The position numbers were made by a program, and so were the translations under genes. The notes below the pieces were generated by a model. The model ran no database searches and was not told where the DNA came from. It was given only the letters and a program-made list of their open reading frames with translations. From Nitrosococcus wardiae (lineage in GTDB: Bacteria > Pseudomonadota > Gammaproteobacteria > Nitrosococcales > Nitrosococcaceae), in assembly GCF_004421105.1 (NCBI RefSeq), contig NZ_CP038033.1, positions 1-64,000 on the forward strand: a stretch of 64,000 nt of DNA, in the 5' to 3' direction. Shown here piece by piece: positions 49,221-58,508 of the stretch (its first letter is position 1; each line of letters begins with the position of its first letter).

Positions 49221-50743
49221 ATGGCCAGATTAGTTAATATCTTAGTACTTGTTTTTACTTTTTTACTGGGGGGTAGCCTGCCTGCCTCGGCCGCAACCGA
49301 AAAAAGAGACATCGTCCTGCTCTTGGAAAATTCCCAAAGCATGCAGGAAAATGACCCCGAGTTTCTTACCCAAAAATTAGCCCTTAATCTCATCAATGGG
49401 CTAAGAGGCAATACCCAAATCGCCATCATCTTATTTGATGGAGGAACGTCTGTCGCGATGCCCCTCGTTCCCGTTTCCCAGGAAACACGGGATGCCCTGG
49501 CTGCTAATCTGGATAAACTCAGCTATAGCGGTCGCTTTAGAAATAGTGCCGCCGGGATGGAGCGAGCACTCTATGAACTAAAAATCTATGGCCGTCCTGA
49601 GGCTGAAAAAGCCATTATCTTATTAACTAACGGTCCCATTGAGACCGGTGACAAAAAACGGGACCGTGATTTCTCAAGATGGATGCAGGAATATTTAGCC
49701 CAGGAGGCCGCTGAGACAGGCGTTAAGGTATTCGGAATCGCATTTACTGAGGCGGCCGACTTCCATCTCATCCAGATCCTGGCCCATACGACAGGGGGAA
49801 CTTATTATCGAGCCCCGCAAGCCGCTGATCTGCAAGCGGCATTTAACCGAATTAGAAAGGCTATCACCCCTACCAGTGCAGCCCCAGCAGTGCCTGCCAT
49901 TGATATTCCAGGACTAGCGGCAGATTCTCCCTCATCCCAGGTAGAATCCCCTGTCTCTGAATCTACAGAAAACTCCGCAGCGCCGTTAAGTGCTGAAAAC
50001 CGGCTTCTCTCCCCCCCCAGCAAAAGGCTGAAGAGGGTACCTCTCCATCCCTGTGGGATACTCCTTGGTTACAGCCCTATGTGACCCAGTTAAAGGCGGA
50101 ATGGAAATGGATAGTTGCTATTGTCAGTCTGATGCTAACCACCATTCTCATCATGACAGCGTTGATCAAACGCTCCCGGCGAACCACCATTCCTGTGACC
50201 CCCACAGACGACGACAATTCCAGGAAATATATCCCACCGGCTCAACTCGAGGGCCTGACCCGTCCCTCCCACTACGATATCACCGGCAAACTCGCTTGGA
50301 TTAGTAGAGCACCTGGAGAGAATTCAAAAGATACGGCAACCATTTGCATTAAAGATGATGTTATCAGTCGGGACCATGCCCTCATTCAATACCGGGATAA
50401 TGCTTACTGGATAAGCGACCGGGGCAGCATTAATGGCACCTTTGTCAACGATGAAAAGATCACGGGAGAAAGGGCATTGCACAATGGAGATCGAATTCGC
50501 TTCGCCAAGTACGAATTCAGGTTTATCCTCCCCCATCGTACCGACATGGCGGATACCATGCTCATCCAGTCAGACAACTCAGATGAGCGCACCGAACTCA
50601 TTAGCCTAGACGACAGGGCCTCCCCTCAACCAACGGCACTACCTTCCCCCAATCCTTCTCCCCAGAATCACGATGATGAGGAGGCTACCATCATCCGACC
50701 CGTTGAGCGCAACGGGTCTCCACCGCTGAAACAGCAACGCTAG
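49221..50743 (+). pseudogene. vWA-FHA membrane protein, one frameshift
   Basis: The start at 49221 has AAGG 9 nt upstream. A signal peptide (FTFLLGGSLPASA) is followed by a von Willebrand A domain (about 25-200). Its metal site reads LLLENSQSM, so the usual first Asp is Glu. A Pro/Ser-rich linker follows, then one membrane helix (IVAIVSLMLTTILIMTALI) and a cytoplasmic FHA domain (ISRDHALI, GSINGTFVND). A base is missing in the C8 run 50011-50018. The layout would connect a periplasmic binding domain to a phosphothreonine reader inside the cell. Confidence 0.85.
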
Positions 50744-50793
50744 CTTAAATGCTGTCCCGGGATACAGGGGCAACCTTCAGCCACCGGGTAGAA

Positions 50794-50994
50794 TCAGCTC
50801 TTCCGTCCAGAAGCCATCGCCCTTCTGGCCGCTAATGAATTAGCTAAGTTAAAACCAAGCCGCTCCAAAATGCTGCTAGGCTGGCTCTGCTGGGGATTTA
50901 ATCGAAACCGTGTACCGCCGCCTATTACCGCAGTCATTGCCTTCTGATCTAGCGCTACGCTTTCCGGGAGATCCTTAATAACGATATTAGCCAT
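50794..50994 (-). CDS. Putative double-glycine leader peptide, exporter cargo candidate
   Basis: 66 residues from ATG at 50994, with GAGG about 10 nt upstream. The first 27 residues resemble C39-peptidase leaders: an IVIKDLPESVALD stretch, hydrophobic positions, then AMTAVIGGG. Cleavage after GG (residues 25-26 or 26-27) would release a core of 39-40 residues that is basic, free of cysteine and rich in Arg, Ala and Leu. No modifying enzymes lie beside it, so it may be an unmodified bacteriocin or signal peptide. The C39 exporter at 36056-39127 is the plausible carrier. Confidence 0.65.
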   Translation of the reverse strand: MANIVIKDLPESVALDQKAMTAVIGGGTRFRLNPQQSQPSSILERLGFNLANSLAARRAMASGRKS

Positions 50995-51099
50995 AATGAC
51001 ATTCCTCATTGTCTCTTTGAATTTTAAAACTCCACCGGCTATTGACGTCGTATTTCCCACGCCCATGCCCTGTTCACAAATTTAGCACATTAGATCCCG

Positions 51100-51485
51100 T
51101 TACGAAAAAATCATCACCTTTTCCCCCACCTGAACACCGCTTAAAAGCTCGACACTTTCCGCAGAGCAAGGACGACCGGTCCTAACAAACCGCCGCTCTA
51201 ATCTGCCATCAGGATGTACCACTTCTACGAATTCCAATTGACCAATCCGTTGTACCGCCCCAGTAGGCACACACAGATGGACTCGTTCCTTGACGGGAAT
51301 TATCAACCGGCCAAACATCCCCTCATGTCCTTCCTCTTGGGCATAGCGAATAAAGTCGATCAGGACCACTGAATTCCGCACCACGATTCCGGCCAAGGCG
51401 ATCATGCCGATCATCGCCGTGGCGGTGAAATAGATAGGATTGGGATAACCCCCGAAATTATAAGTAAAGGCGGCAGTCCCTTGCC
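51100..51485 (-). pseudogene. Relic joining an RND pump fragment to a membrane-fusion-protein end
   Basis: Read on the minus strand, the 5' part encodes [20 protein letters not shown] and [13 protein letters not shown], a transmembrane segment typical of AcrB/CzcA-type pumps. It passes directly into [20 protein letters not shown] and a tail typical of RND adaptor proteins. The two belong to different genes, so a deletion has fused an operon. No start codon or complete domain remains. Confidence 0.75.
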
Positions 51486-51557
51486 GCCAAACCTAGAGGC
51501 GGTCTACAGATATCACTCTAGGAGGATCATTTGAATATTTATTTTCATGGAATGGGA

Positions 51558-52637
51558 TTAATGTCCCATCTTCTCATCGCTGGAAACCTCTATCACCGGG
51601 AGCGGGGTCCCCTTGGTGTGAGGTGGCAGAATAGGATATTCCACTTTGGGTTGCTCACCCGTCAAGGTTTTCAAAAAGGTCACAATGGCTGCGGTCTCGT
51701 TGTCATTGAGGTCTACACCCAGTTGTGATGACCCCATAATAGCCACGGCTTGTTCAAGATCCCATACCTCGCCGGAATGGAAGTAGGGAGGGGTTAACTC
51801 TATATTGCGCAAGGAAGGCACTTTGAAGACGTACTCATCACTGGCTGTATTCGTCACTGCAAACCGCCCCTTGTCCTCCGTTGGAAGGATCTCGCTACCA
51901 GGTTTCTCCACGACCCCAAAGGGGTAATAGCCCCCGCCACCTAGGTTAATTCCATTGTGACAACTTGAGCAGCCTTTATCCATAAAAAGCTTAAGCCCCT
52001 TTTTCTCCGCTTTGGTGAGGGCTTGAGCATCACCCTTAAGGTATTGATCAAATTTCGATCCAGGGGTCAATAAGGTTGCTTCAAAGGTCTCTATGGCCTC
52101 GGCCATATTCTCAAAGGTAACTGGGTTTGAATCATCGGGAAAGGCCTTTCGAAAGCTCTGAACATATTCGGGGATACTTCTAAGAGTCTGCTTCACCCGC
52201 TCCGGAGTATTGTTCATCTCTACTCCTGCCTGCACGGGTCCCTGTGCCTGGGCCGCGAGATCTTCTGCCCGTCCATCCCAGAATTGTGCAACATTGAACA
52301 CGGCGTTGAGCACGGTAGGCGCATTGCGCGGTCCCTTTGCCCACCCGTGGCCAATGGAAGTCTCCTCTAGGTCTACCCCTCCAAGCGCTAGGTTATGACA
52401 GGTATTACAACTAATCAACCAACTTCTAGAAAGGCGAGGATCGAAATAAAGCCATTTACCGAGCTCGACCCTCTCCGGTGTCACGGTAATGCCCTTGATG
52501 GTTGGTAGCTCATCTGGAATCGGCTTAAATTGGGACTGAGCCTGCTTCATTAAATTCCCATCGTCCTCTCTTGCAAGGACATGGCTGACGTAAGTGGCTC
52601 CTATTGCTAGCGCCAAGCAAAAAGCAATTTTTCTCAT
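51558..52637 (-). CDS. Di-haem cytochrome c peroxidase family protein
   Basis: A 359-residue periplasmic protein with signal peptide (cleavage near VLA/RE, residue 22). Two haem c motifs, CNTCH (about 77) and CSSCH (about 221), occur at the spacing of the CcpA/MauG family. Conserved RNAPTVLNAVFN and FKVPSLRNIELTPPYFHSG support the peroxidase branch, which reduces hydrogen peroxide with electrons from small cytochromes. RBS AGGAGG lies 9 nt upstream. It is monocistronic here. Confidence 0.92.
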   Translation of the reverse strand: MRKIAFCLALAIGATYVSHVLAREDDGNLMKQAQSQFKPIPDELPTIKGITVTPERVELGKWLYFDPRLSRSWLISCNTCHNLALGGVDLEETSIGHGWAKGPRNAPTVLNAVFNVAQFWDGRAEDLAAQAQGPVQAGVEMNNTPERVKQTLRSIPEYVQSFRKAFPDDSNPVTFENMAEAIETFEATLLTPGSKFDQYLKGDAQALTKAEKKGLKLFMDKGCSSCHNGINLGGGGYYPFGVVEKPGSEILPTEDKGRFAVTNTASDEYVFKVPSLRNIELTPPYFHSGEVWDLEQAVAIMGSSQLGVDLNDNETAAIVTFLKTLTGEQPKVEYPILPPHTKGTPLPVIEVSSDEKMGH

Positions 52638-53148
52638 TCTTCTCCCTCCTACAAAATAGTGGGCACATAAAAAAACATGGAGGTAAATCTATTCTATTAC
52701 ACCTATTTCAGGATTTATCCAGAAATATCGGTTATTTGATTAATCCTCGGTTTAAGAGATGAAATTAAAACATACAAAATATTTAATAATAGATGAGATT
52801 ATGGGCGATGTCTTCTAGGCTCTTTTATCGAATGGGGACAAACAGCCCCAACCCCCAATACTGCGGCCTTAACAAGCACTCGTTAATCAGCTAAGGCTGA
52901 GCTTGCAAATCAAGCTCTGGAGAAACTTAGGATAAAATTAACCCCACAATCTCACCATGAGAAATCCTATAAAATTTCTCCGCTTACAGCAAATTCATCA
53001 TTTCAAGCAACCGTTTCTTCAGATTGGCAGATTAGCATCTTCTGAGCTTCCACCCCTATTAAAGGTGGATCCGAAATGATGATACCCCCAGGAGAGCCAT
53101 AACCGATATCTTGTAGCCTTAAAAGCCGAATTTGGTGAGAGTTGGTTC
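52638..53148. other. Intergenic region
   Basis: AT-rich DNA upstream of the peroxidase probably holds its promoter. At 53003-53148 the minus strand has an open frame with protein-like composition (GYGSPGGIIISDPPLIG), but it begins inside the neighbouring gene and has no credible start. I see nothing else assignable. Confidence 0.4.
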
Positions 53149-53919
53149 CTATCGTGCTAAATTCTGATATTGGCGATATAAGATATTCCCGCCCCAAACT
53201 AATGAGAGCAAAATCAATACTTCTCCCATAAGATTTACCCCTCCTGCGATCAGGTGATCGTAGTCGAGAAGCCCCAAGTCGCCCAGGATATTCCGCCAAT
53301 CATGATGCCCCGGATTATCCCGTCCTGTTGTGCCCCCTAATAGAAGGAGTTCACCAGCCCGAGCGTCGTTGATGTAAGGTGCCAGATCCATAACACTTTG
53401 CCCTAACCACCAGAGACCTATACTGGCACCAAAAGTATCTCGCTGTTGAAAAAGAAAAACGCCAATTACAACCATAGGCATCAGTAACTGAGCCAGCGAG
53501 CCCCCTAAGATGGTCATAAATTGGCCAAAAGGGATAAACAGGATATGACCGGCTTCATGGAAGATCAAATCTACCAAATGCATAAATGAGCCATTAATTT
53601 CGGGAAGTCCCCCCGTCAATTGGCTGTAATCTGTCTGGATGAACCAGCATCCCCAAAGGACAAAGCCAACAAAAAGAAGTAAACGGCCATAAAAACGGCT
53701 GCTACTCACTGGGGACTCCACATAGAGTACCCTTTCCTTGATCTGTCCTAGCAAAACCTCAGTTTTGCTATTTCTGCTCCTAGGGGATAATGACTCTGGC
53801 GAGCGAAATCGCTGCTTCAGCCAGCGAGTAAAAATCAACCCGCACGCTGGACACTGGGATTCGGGAGCAATATCGCCATTTTGCCGCTGATAGCCGCACT
53901 TAGGACAAGTTTGGTACAT
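53149..53919 (-). CDS. Membrane metalloprotease-like protein with N-terminal zinc ribbon
   Basis: A 256-residue protein. An N-terminal zinc ribbon (CPKCG at 5-9, CPACG at 23-27) is followed by about five hydrophobic segments. HEAGH (about 121) within the second helix is the zinc-binding motif of M50-like site-2 proteases, and GHHDWRNILGDLGLLDYDH lies near residue 204. The family is uncharacterised; intramembrane cleavage is inference from the HExxH motif. Confidence 0.75.
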   Translation of the reverse strand: MYQTCPKCGYQRQNGDIAPESQCPACGLIFTRWLKQRFRSPESLSPRSRNSKTEVLLGQIKERVLYVESPVSSSRFYGRLLLFVGFVLWGCWFIQTDYSQLTGGLPEINGSFMHLVDLIFHEAGHILFIPFGQFMTILGGSLAQLLMPMVVIGVFLFQQRDTFGASIGLWWLGQSVMDLAPYINDARAGELLLLGGTTGRDNPGHHDWRNILGDLGLLDYDHLIAGGVNLMGEVLILLSLVWGGNILYRQYQNLAR

Positions 53920-54083
53920 TTTCTTCGCCTTAATCAGCCCTTAATGAGGAGGTGTAAACCCCGGCTATGGGTGTTTTCGACGAAAAAAGTGACTTCTTTA
54001 AAACTTATTTGATCGACAAATTTTATCTGATTTTTATCGCAGATTCTTGACTCTCTAAGAAGGTCTTACCTAGGCCTTTGGCC

Positions 54084-54527
54084 CTAACGATGGCGCCGTC
54101 CCCTCCCCCGACTACCCGCTCCCTCTTGCCCTCTGTCTGCGCATCTCTGAAATGCAGGCAGATGATTTTCCTGAGAAGCTCTTTTTAATTGTAAAAATAC
54201 GTGATAAACATCGGGATATGCTTGGGTAAGGTGAAGTAGCCGATCATACATTTCCGTATTGTCTATTTCTGCTTGAACACCACTCTGACAGGCTTCCGAA
54301 ACAGAAGAAGGAACGTCAACCTTAGAATCCCAATCATCTTCCGGAACGGGGATATCATATTTATGAAATAAGGGAAGCAATGCTTGAATATGTCGCTCCT
54401 CGGCCTCCAAAATATTGACAAAGGGCCTAATGTCTCCATATCTGCTAATTACCTGGCGATAGGTGGCCCGGGCCTTATACTCATCATTCATGGCTTCTGT
54501 AAGCGCCTTTCTCAATTTCTCTGACAT
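54084..54527 (-). CDS. DUF2202 ferritin-like protein
   Basis: A 147-residue, four-helix protein. Metal-ligand patterns of DUF2202 are visible: EAMNDEYKARATYRQVI (about 11), ILEAEERHIQALLPL (about 39), EIDNTEMYDRLL (about 86) and RASQENHLPAFQR (about 115). It is related to the rubrerythrin/ferritin superfamily and is likely to handle iron or peroxide. The last 20 residues are Gly/Arg-rich. Confidence 0.85.
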   Translation of the reverse strand: MSEKLRKALTEAMNDEYKARATYRQVISRYGDIRPFVNILEAEERHIQALLPLFHKYDIPVPEDDWDSKVDVPSSVSEACQSGVQAEIDNTEMYDRLLHLTQAYPDVYHVFLQLKRASQENHLPAFQRCADRGQEGAGSRGRGRRHR

Positions 54528-54699
54528 TATCAGCCCTCACGAGATTAATAAGAGCACCTATGTGAGCTTACGCAGTTGGTCTTTCCCACGTAGACAGAAT
54601 CTAATCACTGCCCGAAAAAACGGGTAAGTTTCCACTGATACACCACAATAAACATTTTCTCACCACAACCTCACCTATAGATCAATTAGCAAAAACGGA

Positions 54700-56502
54700 T
54701 CAATTATTCTGGTTTATCAACTCCAACTCTTCCCACCGCTGATACAGCTGTGCTACCTTATTCTCTGCTTCTTTAAGCTGAGCGTATAGCTCCGTTAATC
54801 GTTCAAAATCACTGGTAATTTCAGGATCATGAAGCCGTTGCTGAAATGCATCGACGACTTGCTCCGCTTTTGAGATTTTTTGCTCAATTCGGTTGAGCTC
54901 TTTCCGTTCTTCATAGCTCAGCCCTTGAGACACCTTCTGTTTGGGCGGAGGAGAATGACCAGTGGAAGCTTCTTTTGAAGGTTGGGAGTTTCTAGCCTCT
55001 AGCCATTGGTGGTAATCGGCAAAAATTTCCGCTTTCCCATGACCATCCAAGTAAAGCAATATGTCGCTGAGACGATCCAGTAAGAAACGGTCATGGGTAA
55101 TCAGGACGATAGCGCCTGGAAAATCCTGCAAGCTTTCCTCTAGCACCTCAAGGGTAGGAATGTCCAAATCATTGGTTGGTTCATCCAACAATAAAATATC
55201 CGCAGGTTTTAGCATCAAATTGGCAATCAAGACCCGGGCTTGTTCTCCACCGGAAAGCTGGGATACCGGAAGCCCCAACTTTTCACTGGGAAACAGAAAA
55301 CGCTTAGCCCAAGAGGCGATATGGAGAGCACGTCCCTGGAAAATGACCTGATCCCCCTGGGGGCACAAGGCTTCCTTTAAGGTCTGGGTCGGATCTAATT
55401 GCTCCCGCTTTTGATCAAAAGTCACGATTTGAACCCCATCCGCCCACTTGATAGAGCCGGAATCGGGGCTAAGATCTCCTTTCAGCAGTTGCATCAAGGT
55501 ACTTTTCCCACTTCCATTCCGCCCTAAGATCCCTGCACACCTGCCTGGAGAAAGCTGTAGGCCCAGATGGGCAAAGAGTTGCTTTCCGCCCCGGCTGATT
55601 CCTAGATCTTTGGCCTCCAAAAGCTTCTTGGTTTTTCGCTGAGTCGCCTCAAAATCAATTTCTGCGGCTTTGCCTTGGGCGTTGCGGGCTTTCACTGCGC
55701 CCAACTCATCCTGGAGCTGTTGCGCACTGTCAAGACGATAACGCGCTTTCGAGGTCCGGGCTTTAGGACCTCTCCGCAACCAATTGAGTTCCCGGTGTAC
55801 TTTATTGGAGAGAACCAGTTCCTGCTGTGCCTGCTGGTTAAGCATTTCTTCCCGCTTCTGAAGAAAACTGCTGTAATTCCCCTCCACCTTCAGAAAACCC
55901 TCTGGATACTGCTTATTGAGCTCCACAATCCGGTTGGTGGTGTTTTCCAGAAAATAACGGTCGTGACTCACCAACACAAAAGCAAAAGAAGCCTGCTTCA
56001 GCAACCCTTCTAGCCATAAAATCCCTTCCATGTCCAGGTGGTTGGTGGGTTCATCCATGAGCAATAAATCCGGTTCCTGTATCAAAGCCTGGCTAATGGC
56101 AAGCCGTTTACGCCATCCTCCCGATAAAGTGCCTACCCTCTGCTCCCTATTTGGAAACACCACCTGACGGCTAATTTCCCGCAGGCGTTGATAGTGCTCC
56201 GCTTCTCTATGCTCCTCTGAGAGGGCATGGAATAAAGTCTCCTCAACGGTTTTTTCCGGGTCGAATCGATCCTCCTGAGGTAAATAAACCACGAGCGCAT
56301 CTCGTTTTTGGACAATCTTTCCTGAGTCAGGATTCTCAATTCCTGCAAAAATTTTCAACAAGGTGGATTTTCCAGAACCATTGGGACCAATTAACCCTAA
56401 ACGTTCATCGGAAAAGAAACCCAAAGAAATATCGGAAAATAAAGTATGAGTCCCATAAGACTTGCTAATGGCATGACTGTTAATCAGGAGATTTGAAGAC
56501 AT
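54700..56502 (-). CDS. uup: ABC-F ATPase, Uup type
   Basis: A 600-residue cytoplasmic protein with two ATPase domains (Walker A GPNGSGKS about 40 and GRNGSGKS about 329; signatures LSGGWRKR and LSGGEQAR) and no membrane segments. The linker between domains and the C-terminal coiled coil (about 525-598) match Uup, a ribosome- and DNA-associated ABC-F protein that limits transposon excision and resolves stalled ribosomes. Single gene on the minus strand. Confidence 0.9.
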   Translation of the reverse strand: MSSNLLINSHAISKSYGTHTLFSDISLGFFSDERLGLIGPNGSGKSTLLKIFAGIENPDSGKIVQKRDALVVYLPQEDRFDPEKTVEETLFHALSEEHREAEHYQRLREISRQVVFPNREQRVGTLSGGWRKRLAISQALIQEPDLLLMDEPTNHLDMEGILWLEGLLKQASFAFVLVSHDRYFLENTTNRIVELNKQYPEGFLKVEGNYSSFLQKREEMLNQQAQQELVLSNKVHRELNWLRRGPKARTSKARYRLDSAQQLQDELGAVKARNAQGKAAEIDFEATQRKTKKLLEAKDLGISRGGKQLFAHLGLQLSPGRCAGILGRNGSGKSTLMQLLKGDLSPDSGSIKWADGVQIVTFDQKREQLDPTQTLKEALCPQGDQVIFQGRALHIASWAKRFLFPSEKLGLPVSQLSGGEQARVLIANLMLKPADILLLDEPTNDLDIPTLEVLEESLQDFPGAIVLITHDRFLLDRLSDILLYLDGHGKAEIFADYHQWLEARNSQPSKEASTGHSPPPKQKVSQGLSYEERKELNRIEQKISKAEQVVDAFQQRLHDPEITSDFERLTELYAQLKEAENKVAQLYQRWEELELINQNN

Positions 56503-56566
56503 CTTTTAGTTCAAATGGCATCTAAATAAGATTTTCGAATCGCAGAGGCACGCACATGACCTGTTA

Positions 56567-56884
56567 TTATTTTAAAAACACATATTTATCAATGAATCCA
56601 GGCCATGAAAAAAGCGCTTTCTGATTTTGTTCAGGGGACAGTTTTGCGGCCGCCTCCTGAATGGCCGCCATATCGCCGCTCATTGAGGCAATGATAAATG
56701 CGGCCTCTTCTGCAGGCAGTTTGCTCTGGGTTTCCTCGTACATACATTCACACTGGGCACGATTAGCTCCTCGACTTTTCAAACATCCTTCCATAAAAGA
56801 ATCAGCCTGGCCACCCACGCCGGTCTGACTCCAAATAAGAAAAGTGAGGGTCAATACTGTGCCAAGGATACCTTTATTTTTCAT
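56567..56884 (-). CDS. Small secreted hypothetical protein
   Basis: A 105-residue protein with signal peptide (cleavage near VGG/QA, residue 25). Three cysteines (GCLKSRGANRAQCECMYEE) and a helical C-terminus suggest a small disulfide-containing periplasmic protein. It lies 13 bp after the DUF2141 gene and is likely the last gene of the rnaseT2-DUF2141 run. No known family recognised. Confidence 0.65.
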   Translation of the reverse strand: MKNKGILGTVLTLTFLIWSQTGVGGQADSFMEGCLKSRGANRAQCECMYEETQSKLPAEEAAFIIASMSGDMAAIQEAAAKLSPEQNQKALFSWPGFIDKYVFLK

Positions 56885-56897
56885 CTTGCTTTCCTAT

Positions 56898-57389
56898 TTA
56901 CTGGGAGTTTAGATTCCAGCTTTCTAGTTTTACCTCAACTTCCTTAGCTGAATTCACAACAAATTTGACTTCATCCCATCGGGGGGCTCTAAAAACAGCT
57001 TTCACATTATTAGAAAAACCATAGGCCTCTTTAGGTATCCCAAGAAAATTACGATCAGCTTCGCCATTTTTATTTTGATCGTGAAAAGCCGCTATCCCAT
57101 ATTCCCCCTCGGGGACACCATCGACTCTCCACTCAACTTTCTGGCTCTTCACCTCCAGCACAGTATTGAAAAATGATTCTTCCAGCCATTTCTCGGCAGC
57201 ATTATAAAGAGCAACCCGAACCTGCCCTTCCACAGGTTTAATGCCTATAATGTTGATAACTAACGTAGTTACCTTCCCCGTTTCGGCCATTGCCAAATGA
57301 CTAGAACCGCCCCCCCAAAGCCACAGCACAATACCGACGGTAAAAAAAATGGTTCTGAAGCCTTTGCGAAACATGGGGGACAAGTTCAC
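56898..57389 (-). CDS. DUF2141 secreted protein
   Basis: A 163-residue protein with an N-terminal signal (hydrophobic about 13-30). The DUF2141 pattern is clear: GQVRVALYNAAEKWL, GVPEGEYGIAAFHDQNKNGEAD and PKEAYGFSNN. These are beta-sandwich proteins of unknown role in the envelope. The start overlaps the RNase T2 stop by 4 bp, so the two are translationally coupled. Confidence 0.85.
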   Translation of the reverse strand: MNLSPMFRKGFRTIFFTVGIVLWLWGGGSSHLAMAETGKVTTLVINIIGIKPVEGQVRVALYNAAEKWLEESFFNTVLEVKSQKVEWRVDGVPEGEYGIAAFHDQNKNGEADRNFLGIPKEAYGFSNNVKAVFRAPRWDEVKFVVNSAKEVEVKLESWNLNSQ

Positions 57390-58399
57390 TGGCTAGATAA
57401 TCCTATGGGATCCACCCGGAAATGGGACCCGCAATCCGAACCGCTCCGTTTAGGCGCTTGGGCGATGAGGACCTCCAAATCGGCGCCTGGAGTCAAACCC
57501 CCCCGCAAGCTCATTTGGACCTCCACCAACATCCCTTGTTCACACTCCAGCTTGATCCGTTCCCGGGCTCCTGGACCCAGCACAGCGGCCAGCCGGGTGA
57601 GAAAATCCTCGGTTCGGACTTCCCGGCCAATCTTTCGGTTCATAAAGTAGGCCATACCAGCATCATTGAACTGGCGCGTCAAATCCACCGACACCTGGAA
57701 GTATTCCTCCGCTGACCAGTCCGTTTGGCAAGTACCGTGCTTGTGCCACTCGTGACGCTCAAGGCAAGAGCCGACTTCCACACTGGGCATCACCTGGGCC
57801 AGTGCATAATGGAAAAGAGGGGTAAGGACAACCTCCGGATAGTCGCAAAAATCCCGTTCCTGCATTTTGATCTCTCCACAGAAACCATAGCTCCCGCCGC
57901 ACGCCTGCTTGTTAGGCCAGAGACCGTGGAGGGTGAAATGACGAGCTTGATAAGCACTCGGATCAGTTAGGCGGCAAACCGGTTTTTGGGGCTTAGTTTC
58001 GCAAAAAGCTGACTGCCAACTCAAGACCAGCACATAGCTATCCCCTTGACCGGCAACATTGCAAGCATTGCCTCCCGTTTCATTCCCCCCTGGGTCTCCT
58101 GCCTGAAATTTGCCACAGTCGACACTGACCCAGCGTTCCTTAGGCTCGGCGGAAGGGACCCGGATTCGGTACCAACCTGGATTATCGGACTTGTTGGCCT
58201 CAAATGCCCGGTAACGCTCCCCCGCCACGATCTGGGCGCTATCTGGATTGGTCTGCTTATTTTTTGAAACATAGGCGGGACAAAACCGCTCGGCGGTAAA
58301 AATACCGCTCACCGGGGCTGCCCAAAGGACTTGAGCATAAAAAAAGCCAACGGCTACGGAGCATACCAGAGCAGCGTTTTTTATCCAGCGGGACATCAT
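57386..58399 (-). CDS. Secreted ribonuclease T2 with N-terminal SH3-like region
   Basis: A 337-residue protein with signal peptide (cleavage near LWA/AP, residue 28). Both active-site blocks of the T2 family are present: FTLHGLWPN (about 155) and ERHEWHKHGTC (about 215). The histidines make it a likely active RNase I-type enzyme acting in the periplasm. An extra 100-residue N-terminal part with paired cysteines looks like an SH3b domain. Eight or more cysteines fit an oxidised protein. Confidence 0.92.
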   Translation of the reverse strand: MMSRWIKNAALVCSVAVGFFYAQVLWAAPVSGIFTAERFCPAYVSKNKQTNPDSAQIVAGERYRAFEANKSDNPGWYRIRVPSAEPKERWVSVDCGKFQAGDPGGNETGGNACNVAGQGDSYVLVLSWQSAFCETKPQKPVCRLTDPSAYQARHFTLHGLWPNKQACGGSYGFCGEIKMQERDFCDYPEVVLTPLFHYALAQVMPSVEVGSCLERHEWHKHGTCQTDWSAEEYFQVSVDLTRQFNDAGMAYFMNRKIGREVRTEDFLTRLAAVLGPGARERIKLECEQGMLVEVQMSLRGGLTPGADLEVLIAQAPKRSGSDCGSHFRVDPIGLSSQ

Positions 58400-58508
58400 A
58401 CTTGCTCTATCCTTAATCTCTGTATTAATGTGGGAACTGCTCAGTCATCTACACTTGGGGCTCAAATGGGTCAAAAATGAATACTAAGCACTTAATAAGT
58501 GGCCACAA

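Noticed and set aside
53003-53299. 98-codon minus-strand frame overlapping the zinc-ribbon membrane protease
   Set aside because: Mostly an out-of-frame reading of that gene; only the last 145 bp are free and they lack a start.
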